This document shows positions 8,101-15,702 of a stretch of DNA of 23,264 nt, piece by piece; within the stretch, counting starts at the first letter, position 1, and the number at the start of each line of letters is the position of its first letter. Source of the stretch: a virus; IMG/VR virus record IMGVR_UViG_3300020401_000099, positions 1-23,264 of that record; one strand, written 5' to 3'. The position numbers and the translations under genes were made by a program. Below the pieces are notes generated by a model, which saw nothing but the letters and a program-made list of their open reading frames with translations, was not told the DNA's origin and searched no databases.

Positions 8101-10226
8101 ATTTTTGTCCTTGTCATTTTTTTGTTAACTGCCAATGGATCATTTGTCGTAACTTCTGCTTCTGACCCTGCAGTATATCTTTCGTCTTCTGGCACTTCTG
8201 GCGGTATATTTTGTTGATGTTCTTCGTGTTGTTTTTTTACCTTATCTAGTTCTTGTTTTACATCTTTTAAATTTTGTTGTTCAAGTACTTGTGTTTGTTC
8301 TGGCCCTACTACTTTATATGGATATTTTTCTACAAATTCATCAGGTGTTATTCCTAACCTATCTGATTGTGTTATTACATAACTTTGATAAAAAGTAGCT
8401 GCGTTAGTTGCGTCTTTATTTCTAAATTTACCAGTATCTAATAACATTTTTTCAAAATTGTTTTTTATTTTGCCAACACTATCTGTAAATTTATTAGTTT
8501 GATTTTCTTTTTTTTGTGTTATTTGTCTTGCTTCTTCGTATAGTTTTTGACGGTTAGTTTCAAAATATGTGCTTTCTGCCTTACTAAAACCATCTTTATC
8601 CCAACGTATATGTTGTTTTAAAAATCCATCAAATTCTGTACCTGCAAGTTTTGCTGCGTATTCACCTGTAGGTATAACAATATCCTGTCCAACTAATGCA
8701 CCTGATTTATTTAATTCTTTTATTTGATTAGCTATATTAGGTGACACTTGTTCTATGTCTTGCAAAGTAATGCCTTGTTGTTTCATTACTTCAACAACTG
8801 CTTGTGCATCTACATATGCAAATGGTTTGCCTTTATCGTTGCCTAAGTCTTGTGTTAAATCTTGATATTCTGTAGCACTTCTTTTTTTTAAAACACTTGC
8901 TGAAGAATTTGTTGATAATTCATTTAAAAATACTTCATTTTCTTTTGCCTTTCGTACTTTTTGTATATCACCTATAAATATTGGCCCACTTCCCGCCAAG
9001 CCAACTAAAGCCATACCTTGCATACTTCTTATAAAAGTAGTTGTTAATCTATCTGCTATTTCTGCTCGACCAGTTTCAGTTGAAATCTTTAATTCTAAAT
9101 CTGTATCGCTTAATGCTACTGCTAAATCACGACCTAAAACATTAGTAGCTTCTTGTGCTACTTCAGTTAATGATTCTGCCAACATATTATTTAAAAAATA
9201 ATTCTTAGCAAAATTTGTAATTGTAGTTTGTACAGTAGGCTTTGTTAATTTTTTTGTTAGTTGCTTTGTTGTTTCTTTTATTAATGCCTTTTTTACAGGT
9301 TGTGCAACTGCACCTAAACCAATAAATTCAAAACCTGCATTTACTAAACCAACACCTGTAGCAATATTTCTTGAAGTTTGACTATCTAAGTCTTCTTCTA
9401 ATAAATCAAGATACATTGAACCGCCTTCTATGGCGTAACTATCAAATGCCATTGAACCTAAAAATCCAACAATAAACCCACCTTTAGCTGTAAATATAGA
9501 ACCCGGCCCTGTAGCAGCACCTGCTACACCACTAGCAGCACCTGTATATAACCCAGTTTGTAATGCGTCTGGTAATGTTTTTGAGTATTGTCCAATTATA
9601 GAAAACCCTTCTTCAAATATTCCAGTACCATCTTTTTCTATTTCTTCTAATCTTTTATTAATTTCTGCTAATTCTTTATCTAATTCTTCGTCTGTATTGC
9701 CATACAATTTCATTGTACCTATTTTCCCTCTTCTTACATTTAATCTGCCTTTTTCCCAACCTTGTGCTGCATTTTCCGGAATGCTTTTAAAGTCATCAAA
9801 TAATTTTTCTAAACCTTGTAAATCACTTATATTGTCATAAGCAATAGCTGCAAACGTAGGATCAGTAAGTTTTAAATGTAATACAGGACTATATTTTGCA
9901 AGTTCTAAATCTTCTAATCGTTTTTGTCTATTTCTTTCTCGCATTAATTTTATTGCTTCATCGCTATCTAAAGCAAAACTTTTATCAAGCCCTATTTCTT
10001 CTGCAAGTCTTAAACCTTCACCTACCATCTCAGGGTCTTTTTTCATTACAGCTTGCAAATTAGCTTTAACTATATTGTTTCTACTTTCTTCATCACGTTT
10101 TGTTATTTCAGAATATGGGTTGTAATCAGGTTCACTACTAGTGCCAATGTTTTGACTAGGAGCTAATTCTATTATATTCTTTTTTTCTTCGTCATCTTTT
10201 GCAAATTGTTGGTAAATATTAGTCAT
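2121..10226 (-). CDS. Giant internal virion/ejection protein in the T7 gp16 position, with zincin and ART-like domains
   Basis: A single 2701-residue frame, about twice T7 gp16 (1318). It follows the gp14- and gp15-like genes, so it most likely forms part of the DNA-ejection conduit injected into the cell. A Gly/Ala-rich hydrophobic stretch lies at about 222-269. Two segments typical of large polyvalent phage proteins are at about 515-560 (IPTGEYAAKLAGTEFDGFLK) and 611-640 (YQSYVITQSDRLGITPDEF). An ART-like region spans about 1258-1345 (VYHHT at 1265-1269, DVYVTT from 1290, GYGD at 1302-1305). A zincin motif H1391-ETA-H1395 has candidate third ligands E1446 and E1453. Long helical stretches follow, then a GGYVPA motif near 2196 and a conserved-looking C-terminus with QADANVRKTQDS near 2469. 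I see no lytic transglycosylase domain. GGAAGG precedes the ATG, overlapping the end of the upstream gene. Residues about 1208-1343 are also open in a second frame. Domain roles are inferred from motifs. Confidence 0.82.
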   Translation of the reverse strand: MTNIYQQFAKDDEEKKNIIELAPSQNIGTSSEPDYNPYSEITKRDEESRNNIVKANLQAVMKKDPEMVGEGLRLAEEIGLDKSFALDSDEAIKLMRERNRQKRLEDLELAKYSPVLHLKLTDPTFAAIAYDNISDLQGLEKLFDDFKSIPENAAQGWEKGRLNVRRGKIGTMKLYGNTDEELDKELAEINKRLEEIEKDGTGIFEEGFSIIGQYSKTLPDALQTGLYTGAASGVAGAATGPGSIFTAKGGFIVGFLGSMAFDSYAIEGGSMYLDLLEEDLDSQTSRNIATGVGLVNAGFEFIGLGAVAQPVKKALIKETTKQLTKKLTKPTVQTTITNFAKNYFLNNMLAESLTEVAQEATNVLGRDLAVALSDTDLELKISTETGRAEIADRLTTTFIRSMQGMALVGLAGSGPIFIGDIQKVRKAKENEVFLNELSTNSSASVLKKRSATEYQDLTQDLGNDKGKPFAYVDAQAVVEVMKQQGITLQDIEQVSPNIANQIKELNKSGALVGQDIVIPTGEYAAKLAGTEFDGFLKQHIRWDKDGFSKAESTYFETNRQKLYEEARQITQKKENQTNKFTDSVGKIKNNFEKMLLDTGKFRNKDATNAATFYQSYVITQSDRLGITPDEFVEKYPYKVVGPEQTQVLEQQNLKDVKQELDKVKKQHEEHQQNIPPEVPEDERYTAGSEAEVTTNDPLAVNKKMTRTKMTDAYAKRRLWELKNLELLNKIEELESEGEIFSQRAKPQKQGKPIPDSVSQVNKLENSFDFAKSKPFPTNRQFKIELQERVKQAAKEAGIDVNDGSIETEKYLVQSVIDDANFALIENSNAVGWYNEKVTKAKRILSLIHPELATDPVANFAFTWSLANTSNMIKVDKNFELAEIAYRHYKETGKFPTDIGIGKAAQAINANFKLFNRLIREKEFVELEKFMKTQHTVKEVKAYTNDKVSGENESEIVYGAAVMGPKIGNGFFANLYGFFEQLTMDRWLIRSWGRLTGTLVLNQRKQANMKRDQLKPLLKALSPKQRKKLQDLIGVKIRMTNLDEVAVAIDNASTDTDIRETIIEIANIKDEPEVEQKIFDILGKPRKGSVRIGIGDEIRKNGISYTKFLDGQKEAPSGAPERRFIRKVFNQALDVLQQNNPDLTMADLQALLWYPEKRLYDSAKLVEAEDTKGYVDDEAPDYANASVNLAKKFGVSETDIQTTLQEVDLEIQNQSIDRARVDESGERRPDGIQQDNESYRQGRIEPESRIDEGTGLPFNEDGTVTVYHHTNKQAADSIRKSGELKSSGEPDVYVTTRNVPDTGYGDTSVGLRVDPTRLSLDDEFPNGRRDFRLSVGKPRGSIRVDVIDLAEQSKIFSQQQVPSGFDDARGGFDPKTLTAFLNTEADISTFFHETAHFMLTVMEDLVLTGQATPEIQNDFNALLDFWGVENVDAWSKLSLKEKRKYHEAFAYNYEIYLTEKKAAPNVGLQEIFIKFGDYVRKVYRSIVGDLNETYKKENGVDLPVLTDEVRAVMDRMIASEDAILQSQQIYAMKPMFETQEQSGMDDATWNEYTKAIQETQDAAIDSLTKASMGQLKWLSRKSKLIERLQNRETRETRKRVMAEETVKAENEPLYKLQKFLKTGEWNNKKNDQFKTAETSKIDIDSLKNLMPFYDMASEIKKLGTGKNGMVGKNGIPVQIVAEMFGFDTAIDMVNGLVDLEPIKTVIKERTEQRMLDEFSNLTDPEQRELQIQEALHNEARARFLAIEFKFLTKTMQPVRFQVAAARQVARDILADKKIGEIRPTEYARASKRAVKDAEKAMREGDNLKVIQAKKAELLHNQLAREAAIIQKQFIKAEKDFKKFFKDSDKKVGQKKSRTIEFVNAGQEILSRFGLGPELEAGATFVDKLKNYAPDLYKQLDPIITEAKLLPGRDISDLTYRDFNTLTEIMDSLWYQSRRDKQFKIGEKLVELQAIKDELIPLMKEQDDRLSIRAGKGKEASFIQQTILFLEGQKAKGNRVEHWAERLDGSAARPRILRGDGLLGGGVFTTKEGDVAGPFTRYIWRTLKDPITKWRSERPKYTGRYLELLKEFDFGSDKINAYEFDEPYLFGDRTGRGKVELIGALLHTGNLSNKTKLLVGRGWGSLREDGSLDSTKWDAFEKRMQDEGYLTAKDYEIIQKVFDLNQELLPLIQQSHRDVFGYYFKEVSATPIVNRFGTFEGGYVPAKPDYILNEDLNINQTLEEIKEEMRYSVPAVPRGFTKARTEVNRPLSISLFDQAKHLDDALRFAYVQPAVTDLLKLFNDKDFKSELNRIDRFAYKNMLMPWLENAATQRTSIKKEGWGVGNLIEYFTKNTSINYMFMSFKNASQQLTGALPAMLNLEKKYMTDAFKRYLRNPIETMDEVAEMSPFMADRQINQMFDIQNTLNDLIINPNKYQKIQNFTRRNGYFLQQAFQNFVDSLVWIATWNQVTANAPKTMTPQQIQVEAIAQADANVRKTQDSLLPEDVAAYQIDTPLVKAIVQFTSYFNSQANLNATRYKKTVKELGFKNSRFSGQIFYAFLFGSFLPAIVSEGIQEAFSGGLVDEDEDGYLDDILEFIFFSNARYTSAFIPTGSTFLMLPFNAFDDKPYNDRITISPSISLINSTMQGTARFFINLADPNKEVKGNEVRSVITLMGLIGQIPTYPFAKAIGLLHDYKNGRWIPRGPIDLIRGLVSGQKGEGRD
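6197..6604 (-). CDS. Candidate overprinted gene inside the giant virion protein gene (135 residues, unknown function)
   Basis: This same-strand frame is shifted by one base from the giant gene. It starts at TTG (6604-6602) and ends at TAG (6199-6197). Seven bases AGGAGGT stand five bases before the TTG, a perfect Shine-Dalgarno sequence in a position where the host frame only needs Gln-Glu-Val. The product is acidic and Met/Leu/Gln/Ser-rich, has no cysteine or tryptophan, and looks largely helical. Its end reads MMNSQMDEEISDSQLESLED followed by LFV. I recognise no family. In the overlapped segment the giant frame uses only CTT/CTC for leucine, while TTA dominates elsewhere in that gene; ordinary codon use returns outside the inner frame. 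This fits dual coding. An alternative is a recently acquired, less AT-rich ART-like module in which an alternative frame is open by chance. A role as partner or regulator of the ART-like domain would be pure guesswork. Confidence 0.5.
   Translation of the reverse strand: MKFKTRALTEQELMNQEKEDQMEYNRIMKVIDKDESNLSPELMKELDFPLTKTEQLPSTITPTNKQQTASESPVNLKVLENLMSTLPPEMSQILAMVIPQLDSESTLLDLVSMMNSQMDEEISDSQLESLEDLFV
6610..6616 (-). promoter_or_regulatory. Internal Shine-Dalgarno sequence for the overprinted frame
   Basis: The minus strand reads AGGAGGT, then AGACC, then TTG. The spacing suits initiation at 6604. In the surrounding gene Gln and Glu are usually CAA and GAA; here they are CAG GAG, which creates the site. 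This decides the start of the 135-codon inner frame. Confidence 0.55.
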
Positions 10227-10230
10227 GTTG

Positions 10231-12621
10231 TTAACCTTCCATTAATGCGTTATTTGTTTCTTCTGTTTCACGTATTTTTTGTGTAGTATCAGGTATAGAA
10301 TCAGTTTTAGGTTTACCTGCTTTTACCCAATACTCTGCAATTTTGTATTGAGTTACAGGTATTTTTGAATTTCTTAATTCCTTTATAATTTCTTTTTCTT
10401 GAGCATCTGGTATATCTTTCATAAAAATACGTTTGCCGCCTACTTTGACAAATATCTTTTTCATTTGATTTGTATTTATTGCACTTATTGGTACTGGTCT
10501 ACCACCGTAACCTAAACCTTTAGTAAATACTCTGTCTGCTAAAAGTCCTTGCAACAATGCTTCTTTTTGTTGCTCATTAGGTCTATTACCATATTCTTTT
10601 TCGTATTCCAATATTTTTTTTCTTAATGCATCTTTTATATCTAAATAATCATTACCTAATACTTGTACATTACCTTTATCTTTTAATAAATCTGTTTTAG
10701 TTTCAATTTTAAATTGCTGTAAATTTTTATCAAACATTGTAGTGTTAATAGTGTAAGTACCAGAACCGCTACCACTACCGCTTTTGGCATTGTTTACATC
10801 TGTTGCTAATTCAAAATATTTTTTTTCTGTCATTAAATGCCTTAACGATTCTAAACTTTGATATTTTGGATCAGTATCGTCAGTTATATTAATTTCTCCT
10901 TTTTGTATATCAATTAATGTATTTATATCATTTGATTTAGCATAACCTTTTTGTAGGTTTTCTTGATCTTCAAATTTTAGTTGATTCCAAATTTCTGGTT
11001 CTATATCTATCCAACCACCGGGTTTTGCATATGCTAATTTTTCAGCAGGGCCTAATATTTTATCTTTATAATTTTCTTCTGCAAACTCTGTTTGTTCAGA
11101 ATGTTTATCTTTTAAATTAGCTTCTACATATTCCAACACTTTTTTATCTTTTATATTTTCTCTAGCATTAGTTAATGCATCTTCTAAATTAAATACACCA
11201 TTTTCATCAACACGCATTGATGGTTGCTGTGTGTCTTTATATGTGTAATCTATTTTTGATACAACAGTATCTAAGTCTTTAGAATAAAGATCAAAATTAT
11301 TACCTTCTCCATATTTTTTACCTAATTCTTCTTTACTTAAACCTACAACTTTTTCCATTAATTTTGCATTTACTTCTGTTGCATAAGCAGAATCATTTTT
11401 TATTTTTTCTTTATCTATAACAAAGCCTTCTTCTTTTAATAATGTATTTGCTTTTGTAAATACACTATCTGCCTTTTGTACACCTAATTCTTTTGTTAAA
11501 AACAAATGTGTTGTGCGATGTTCTGGTGGTAATGATGTAGTTGCACCTTCTTTATAATATTTAGATTCTTTTTGTAATTTTTCTAGATTTAATATATTAA
11601 TTTCTTTTGTATTACCTTCGACGTATTGTAAACCATTACTTTGTATGGCATTATTGCTACCTTCTAATGAAGTAATTACTTGTGCAGAACTAGTAAAATT
11701 ACCATCATTAGAATTAATATTTTTTCCGTCTATTATATTGTTTGCAATATTTTCTCCATTTTCTTTATCAAAACCAGTTTTTATTGTTTTTGCATGTTTG
11801 CCTATTTGTGCTTCTGATATAGTTCCTTCTTTTTCGTGAAATTTAAGATACTCATTAGCTTTACGATATTCATTGTTAATTAATAGTTTTGATATAGATG
11901 CATCATGTACTTGGTTTAAATATCCATTTTTAATATTTAGATATGTTTCGCTATCTTCTGTACTACCTTGTGAATCACCTACAAATTTTATGCCTTTAGA
12001 TTCTGCATAATTTTTTATTTTTACATCAAGAGCAATTAAATTTTTTACATATTCACTGTTATCACCCATATTAAAATCATCTACAGACAACCCAGTTTCT
12101 ATAATTGAATTTTCTATATCAGCAATAGCTGCGTTATTTGCGTGTTTAGATCCTTCAGCTATTGAATGTTTACTCATTCGGTTTGTTGAAGATAATATTG
12201 TTGCTGATGACCTTTCATTAAATATTGCTAATTGATTTTTATTTTCTGTTTTTTCTGCTATTTCTTCTTTTAATGCATTAAGATCTTTTACTTTTTGATC
12301 ATATGCAGTAATAGGTGTAGTGCCATCGTCTTCATAACCAACTACCTTTACAGCATTACCTAGTTCTGTCGAAAGGTAATCATTTTCAATTTCTAATGCT
12401 CTTGTTTGATATTCAGTATGTAATTCTTTAGAATGTGCATCATCTCTTTCATCTTGTAAACCTTTTGCTATTTGTGCAAATTGCCTAAATGCTTTACTAG
12501 ATCTTTCTATATCATCAGTTACTACATCGTCCATAGGACGTACTTCTGTCGCACTTAACTGTGGTGCTGATCCAACTCTAAGTTGTTCTGTCGGTGTGTT
12601 TTGTAAAGGTACTGTAGCCAT
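10231..12621 (-). CDS. Internal virion protein, T7 gp15-like by position and size
   Basis: 796 residues, close to T7 gp15 (747), between a gp14-like and a gp16-position gene. In T7 these three form the ejectosome that spans the periplasm during DNA entry. The sequence is very hydrophilic and mostly helical, rich in Lys, Glu, Asp and Asn, with no signal peptide or membrane segment. The N-terminal part (about 40-180) has long heptad-like helices (FRQFAQIAKGLQDERDDAHS). A short Gly/Ser linker (GSGSGSG) lies at about 622-628, and the C-terminal region is lysine-rich. I see no catalytic motif. The ATG at 12621 follows the upstream stop after two bases, and the ribosome-binding site (GAAGGT) lies in the end of the upstream gene. 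The giant gene starts four bases after this stop. The assignment rests on gene order, size and overall character rather than a diagnostic motif. Confidence 0.75.
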   Translation of the reverse strand: MATVPLQNTPTEQLRVGSAPQLSATEVRPMDDVVTDDIERSSKAFRQFAQIAKGLQDERDDAHSKELHTEYQTRALEIENDYLSTELGNAVKVVGYEDDGTTPITAYDQKVKDLNALKEEIAEKTENKNQLAIFNERSSATILSSTNRMSKHSIAEGSKHANNAAIADIENSIIETGLSVDDFNMGDNSEYVKNLIALDVKIKNYAESKGIKFVGDSQGSTEDSETYLNIKNGYLNQVHDASISKLLINNEYRKANEYLKFHEKEGTISEAQIGKHAKTIKTGFDKENGENIANNIIDGKNINSNDGNFTSSAQVITSLEGSNNAIQSNGLQYVEGNTKEINILNLEKLQKESKYYKEGATTSLPPEHRTTHLFLTKELGVQKADSVFTKANTLLKEEGFVIDKEKIKNDSAYATEVNAKLMEKVVGLSKEELGKKYGEGNNFDLYSKDLDTVVSKIDYTYKDTQQPSMRVDENGVFNLEDALTNARENIKDKKVLEYVEANLKDKHSEQTEFAEENYKDKILGPAEKLAYAKPGGWIDIEPEIWNQLKFEDQENLQKGYAKSNDINTLIDIQKGEINITDDTDPKYQSLESLRHLMTEKKYFELATDVNNAKSGSGSGSGTYTINTTMFDKNLQQFKIETKTDLLKDKGNVQVLGNDYLDIKDALRKKILEYEKEYGNRPNEQQKEALLQGLLADRVFTKGLGYGGRPVPISAINTNQMKKIFVKVGGKRIFMKDIPDAQEKEIIKELRNSKIPVTQYKIAEYWVKAGKPKTDSIPDTTQKIRETEETNNALMEG

Positions 12622-12623
12622 AA

Positions 12624-13175
12624 TTAACCTTCAAAATATTTGTTTTTTGCTATATCGCCAATACCAGTTAATAACGTACTGCTCATATTTAAAAATGGAC
12701 TTACTGTTGATGCGTTAGCTAATGCTCCAGCTTGTGAAACACCAAGCATTGTACCTCTAATATCCATATTTACCTTACGCATTCTTGCTTCATTTATTGC
12801 TTGTACTTTATTTGTATTCATTGTAATTTTGTCTATTTCTTTCATAATTTCGTCACTAGCAAAAAGATTTGCTGTACTTCCATAACCTAAACTACCACCT
12901 CGTGCTGCTGCACTTGCTGTAGCTTTTCCTTTGCGTTGACCTGCTGCCATAGTTTTAATCATTATTTGTCTGTTATATGCTCTACTTACTTGTTGTGCTT
13001 GTCTTTCTAACATACGACTATTAATTTTAGCCATATCTTTTTTATGCTCATAATTAAGAGCCATTGATTTATATTTAAATTTTTCTGTTTCCGCAGCATA
13101 ATAAGAACCAATCAATCCTTGTACAGTTCCTGTTATAGAACTAATACCAGCTACTTTATTACCTATTGTTGCCAT
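12624..13175 (-). CDS. Internal virion protein, T7 gp14-like
   Basis: 183 residues; T7 gp14 has 196. In T7-like phages this protein leaves the capsid first and forms the outer-membrane part of the ejection channel. The N-terminus has a small-residue-rich stretch (SSITGTVQGLIGSYYAAE). Long amphipathic helices follow (LNYEHKKDMAKINSRMLERQ, EIDKITMNTNKVQAINEARM). The central ARGGSLGYGSTANLFASDEI stretch and the hydrophobic C-terminal part (TVSPFLNMSSTLLTGIGDIA) are typical of this family. It is the first gene after a promoter-like element, with TTGAGGTT as a plausible ribosome-binding site, and is almost contiguous with the gp15-like gene. Family membership is inferred from pattern and order. 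Confidence 0.8.
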   Translation of the reverse strand: MATIGNKVAGISSITGTVQGLIGSYYAAETEKFKYKSMALNYEHKKDMAKINSRMLERQAQQVSRAYNRQIMIKTMAAGQRKGKATASAAARGGSLGYGSTANLFASDEIMKEIDKITMNTNKVQAINEARMRKVNMDIRGTMLGVSQAGALANASTVSPFLNMSSTLLTGIGDIAKNKYFEG

Positions 13176-13222
13176 AACCTCAACAACTACTTATTTTTCT
13201 AATATACATACACTATATCTGT

Positions 13223-13235
13223 TTACGGTTACACT
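13223..13235 (-). promoter_or_regulatory. Putative phage promoter element, copy B (AGTGTAACCGTAA)
   Basis: This copy differs from the consensus at one central position (A for G). It overlaps the stop codon of the nozzle gene (13234-13236) and stands 47 bases before the gp14-like start, so it would drive the three ejection proteins. An AT-rich leader follows. Confidence 0.55.
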
Positions 13236-15699
13236 ATCCACCTATAGCTACTTCTAATGTTAATCCTACAATTGTTAATGGTAATGGATCAGATTGACGT
13301 ACAAACAACTGGCCATTATCTTGCCATGTAGGTGTAAGCATAATTTTTATATCTTCTGTTTTTAAATTAGGTGGTGAGCCATATGGTTCTGTTGTACGTT
13401 GTTTTGCTTCTACTAATTTATCTGCACTAGGCCCTGCAAAAATACCAGAACTTTCTAATACTCTTACCCATACATGGTTTAAATTTTTAACACGGCCTTG
13501 ACCAAATGCTTCTGCTTGCAAAGCTAGGGGTAATGATTGCAAATCGCTTTCATATGGTAATCCTACGTGAACAACACTAGCTGCACGGTCTAACGTAATA
13601 GAACCGCTAGAAACAACTTTTTGTGGATGCACAGCACCATCAGCTAATATGCTAACTGTTTTGCCTTCTAACCATGTAATGCCTGATATAACATTTCTTG
13701 CTACTTCATAAGTTGTAATTGGTGTATTACGCAAAGATGCAGGTAAATCTTTATCTAATTTTGCTGTTGCTACTGTTTGACTTGTAGTAGATACAATATT
13801 ACAACGATAGAAATCTGTGCCATCAACTAAAACAATTGCATCACCTTTATCATCAATGTTAGGTGGTGCATTAAATAAATTATAATTAGCAGTTATAGTA
13901 ACGCTTTCTCCTTTTGTATAGTTTGTGCCGCCAGATATAGTTACGTTAAGTCCTGTGTTTGTATTTGTGCCATTATATGTTGCACCTGCGTCAACGAAAA
14001 AACTATCACGTTGAGTTGCGTACAATCTTGTACCCATACGTTCTATATATTTTTTAGTAGCACCATTTATTGTTCTTTTTATAACGCAATAAACTACATC
14101 ATCATTACCTTCAGATACAGTAGCAACACTTTCAAACGTACCATCTGTATCATGTTGATGCCATGCCCCTACTTGCTGTTCTGGCACATATGTAAAACCT
14201 ATTAATTTACCACTACTACTTGTCATCCAAACAATAGGCAATGGTGCTTTAGCTAATGCCATATCTATTATTGTAAAATTATCAAACAAATGTGGTGCTC
14301 GAAGAGATAAATCACCTGTAATAAATCCATTTGCTTGCCAGTTATAACCAAGTTCTCTAACGTGACCGCCACGAGCAGCAGCATAAACCATACTGTTGTT
14401 TACAATAACTGGTTGTGCATTGTTTGCACCAACATAAGATTGTGGTTTTACCGATATAGAACTAGGTGTTATAGCGTCACTATTAACAGATGCTATACGC
14501 CATTCTGCTGATCCTGTAAGCAATAGTAATTGTGTTAATGGAACAATGTGTCGTATTGTGTTTGCTTCACGAGCAGCAACTCTAAACTTAATACGGTCAT
14601 CATCTCGTATAGGTATACCAAAAGACATATTACTTTCAGTACCTGATTTAGTCATGTAAATAGTTTGCGGATCATTGTTTGTACCTGCAAAAACTCTACG
14701 TTGTTCAAAATAAGATACAGCACCCGGAAAATTATTAGAACTAGGAAATGGATTGTCATAAACAGGTGGCGTTCTAGAAAAATCTGGTGCTATATTTGCA
14801 TCTACAATTGTTGTGCTAGTTGTTTCTCCTAAAAATCCAAATACACCTGCTTGTTCTTTATATACTCTGTATCTTGCAGCACCAGTAACAGCATTCCACG
14901 AAATAGTATTTTTAGCTCCAGTTACAAAAATATTATTATTAACTGAAGCAGAACTAGATTGTGCACTTTCATCTATAAGGTTACTACCAATAGCTGTTAC
15001 TACATATTCATGTGCTTCATATGTATCTGAATTAGTACTGGATGATGAAGGTATATATGCACTTACAGAAACATTAGTTGGTGATGCAATAGGACTACCA
15101 AAATTTATTGTTTTTAATTCCCATTTTGTTGCACCAAGTCTTCTTAATTCTCTAGGTGCGTGACTAGGATGCACGATTGTCATAACGTCTGCAGATTGCA
15201 CATAATGTATATCAAATAATTCTGCTTCTAAATACGGTGATGGTATTTCATATGTCATGTCAGCAGGTAATGCATACCAATTAGTTGCGTTTGGCGGCTG
15301 ACTATTGGAATGTGCAGTTTTAGCGTAATAATTAACACCGTTATATAACGCTATATCTCCTACTGCATAATTTGTGCCACTATTCCACGCTGCTCCATTG
15401 CTGTAATTTAATGTTGCACCTTGTGTATGAAATCTAAAATATTGATCACCCATTTCTATAACCATTGTTTGCACAGTAGAAAAAGTAAAAGACATTAATC
15501 TTACTGCTTTGGTGCTATCTTTTACTTCTTTTACAAATGCAAATCCCGGTCTGTTTTCGGCAGGGCCTTGTGGTTTAGCAATAAAATTACGCATTGTTGC
15601 TGCACCTTGTTGATATTTACTGTCATCAATACGTCCAAACATTTCTGGTGATATTTCACCTCCAGAAAACGCTTGTTTAAAATTGCGTGTTACAGGCAT
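13234..15699 (-). CDS. Tail nozzle / tail tubular protein B, T7 gp12-like
   Basis: 821 residues (T7 gp12: 794). The N-terminus (FKQAFSGGEISPEMFGRIDD, then the RNFIAKPQGPAENRPGFAFV stretch) is the recognisable signature of podovirus nozzle proteins, which close the tail tube and carry the fibres. Two insertions are visible. One is a CBM5/12-like module at about 103-140 (AWNSGTNYAVGDIALYNGVN). The other is a fibronectin type III-like segment at about 197-307 (SPTNVSVSAYIPSSSS ... NTISWNAVTGAARYRVYKEQ). The C-terminal half is beta-rich, with GINDxx-like motifs absent. The gene sits directly behind the adaptor gene (three bases between stop and ATG), and GGGAG in the end of that gene serves as ribosome-binding site. 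The stop overlaps promoter-like copy B. Confidence 0.92.
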   Translation of the reverse strand: MPVTRNFKQAFSGGEISPEMFGRIDDSKYQQGAATMRNFIAKPQGPAENRPGFAFVKEVKDSTKAVRLMSFTFSTVQTMVIEMGDQYFRFHTQGATLNYSNGAAWNSGTNYAVGDIALYNGVNYYAKTAHSNSQPPNATNWYALPADMTYEIPSPYLEAELFDIHYVQSADVMTIVHPSHAPRELRRLGATKWELKTINFGSPIASPTNVSVSAYIPSSSSTNSDTYEAHEYVVTAIGSNLIDESAQSSSASVNNNIFVTGAKNTISWNAVTGAARYRVYKEQAGVFGFLGETTSTTIVDANIAPDFSRTPPVYDNPFPSSNNFPGAVSYFEQRRVFAGTNNDPQTIYMTKSGTESNMSFGIPIRDDDRIKFRVAAREANTIRHIVPLTQLLLLTGSAEWRIASVNSDAITPSSISVKPQSYVGANNAQPVIVNNSMVYAAARGGHVRELGYNWQANGFITGDLSLRAPHLFDNFTIIDMALAKAPLPIVWMTSSSGKLIGFTYVPEQQVGAWHQHDTDGTFESVATVSEGNDDVVYCVIKRTINGATKKYIERMGTRLYATQRDSFFVDAGATYNGTNTNTGLNVTISGGTNYTKGESVTITANYNLFNAPPNIDDKGDAIVLVDGTDFYRCNIVSTTSQTVATAKLDKDLPASLRNTPITTYEVARNVISGITWLEGKTVSILADGAVHPQKVVSSGSITLDRAASVVHVGLPYESDLQSLPLALQAEAFGQGRVKNLNHVWVRVLESSGIFAGPSADKLVEAKQRTTEPYGSPPNLKTEDIKIMLTPTWQDNGQLFVRQSDPLPLTIVGLTLEVAIGG

Positions 15700-15702
15700 T
15701 AA

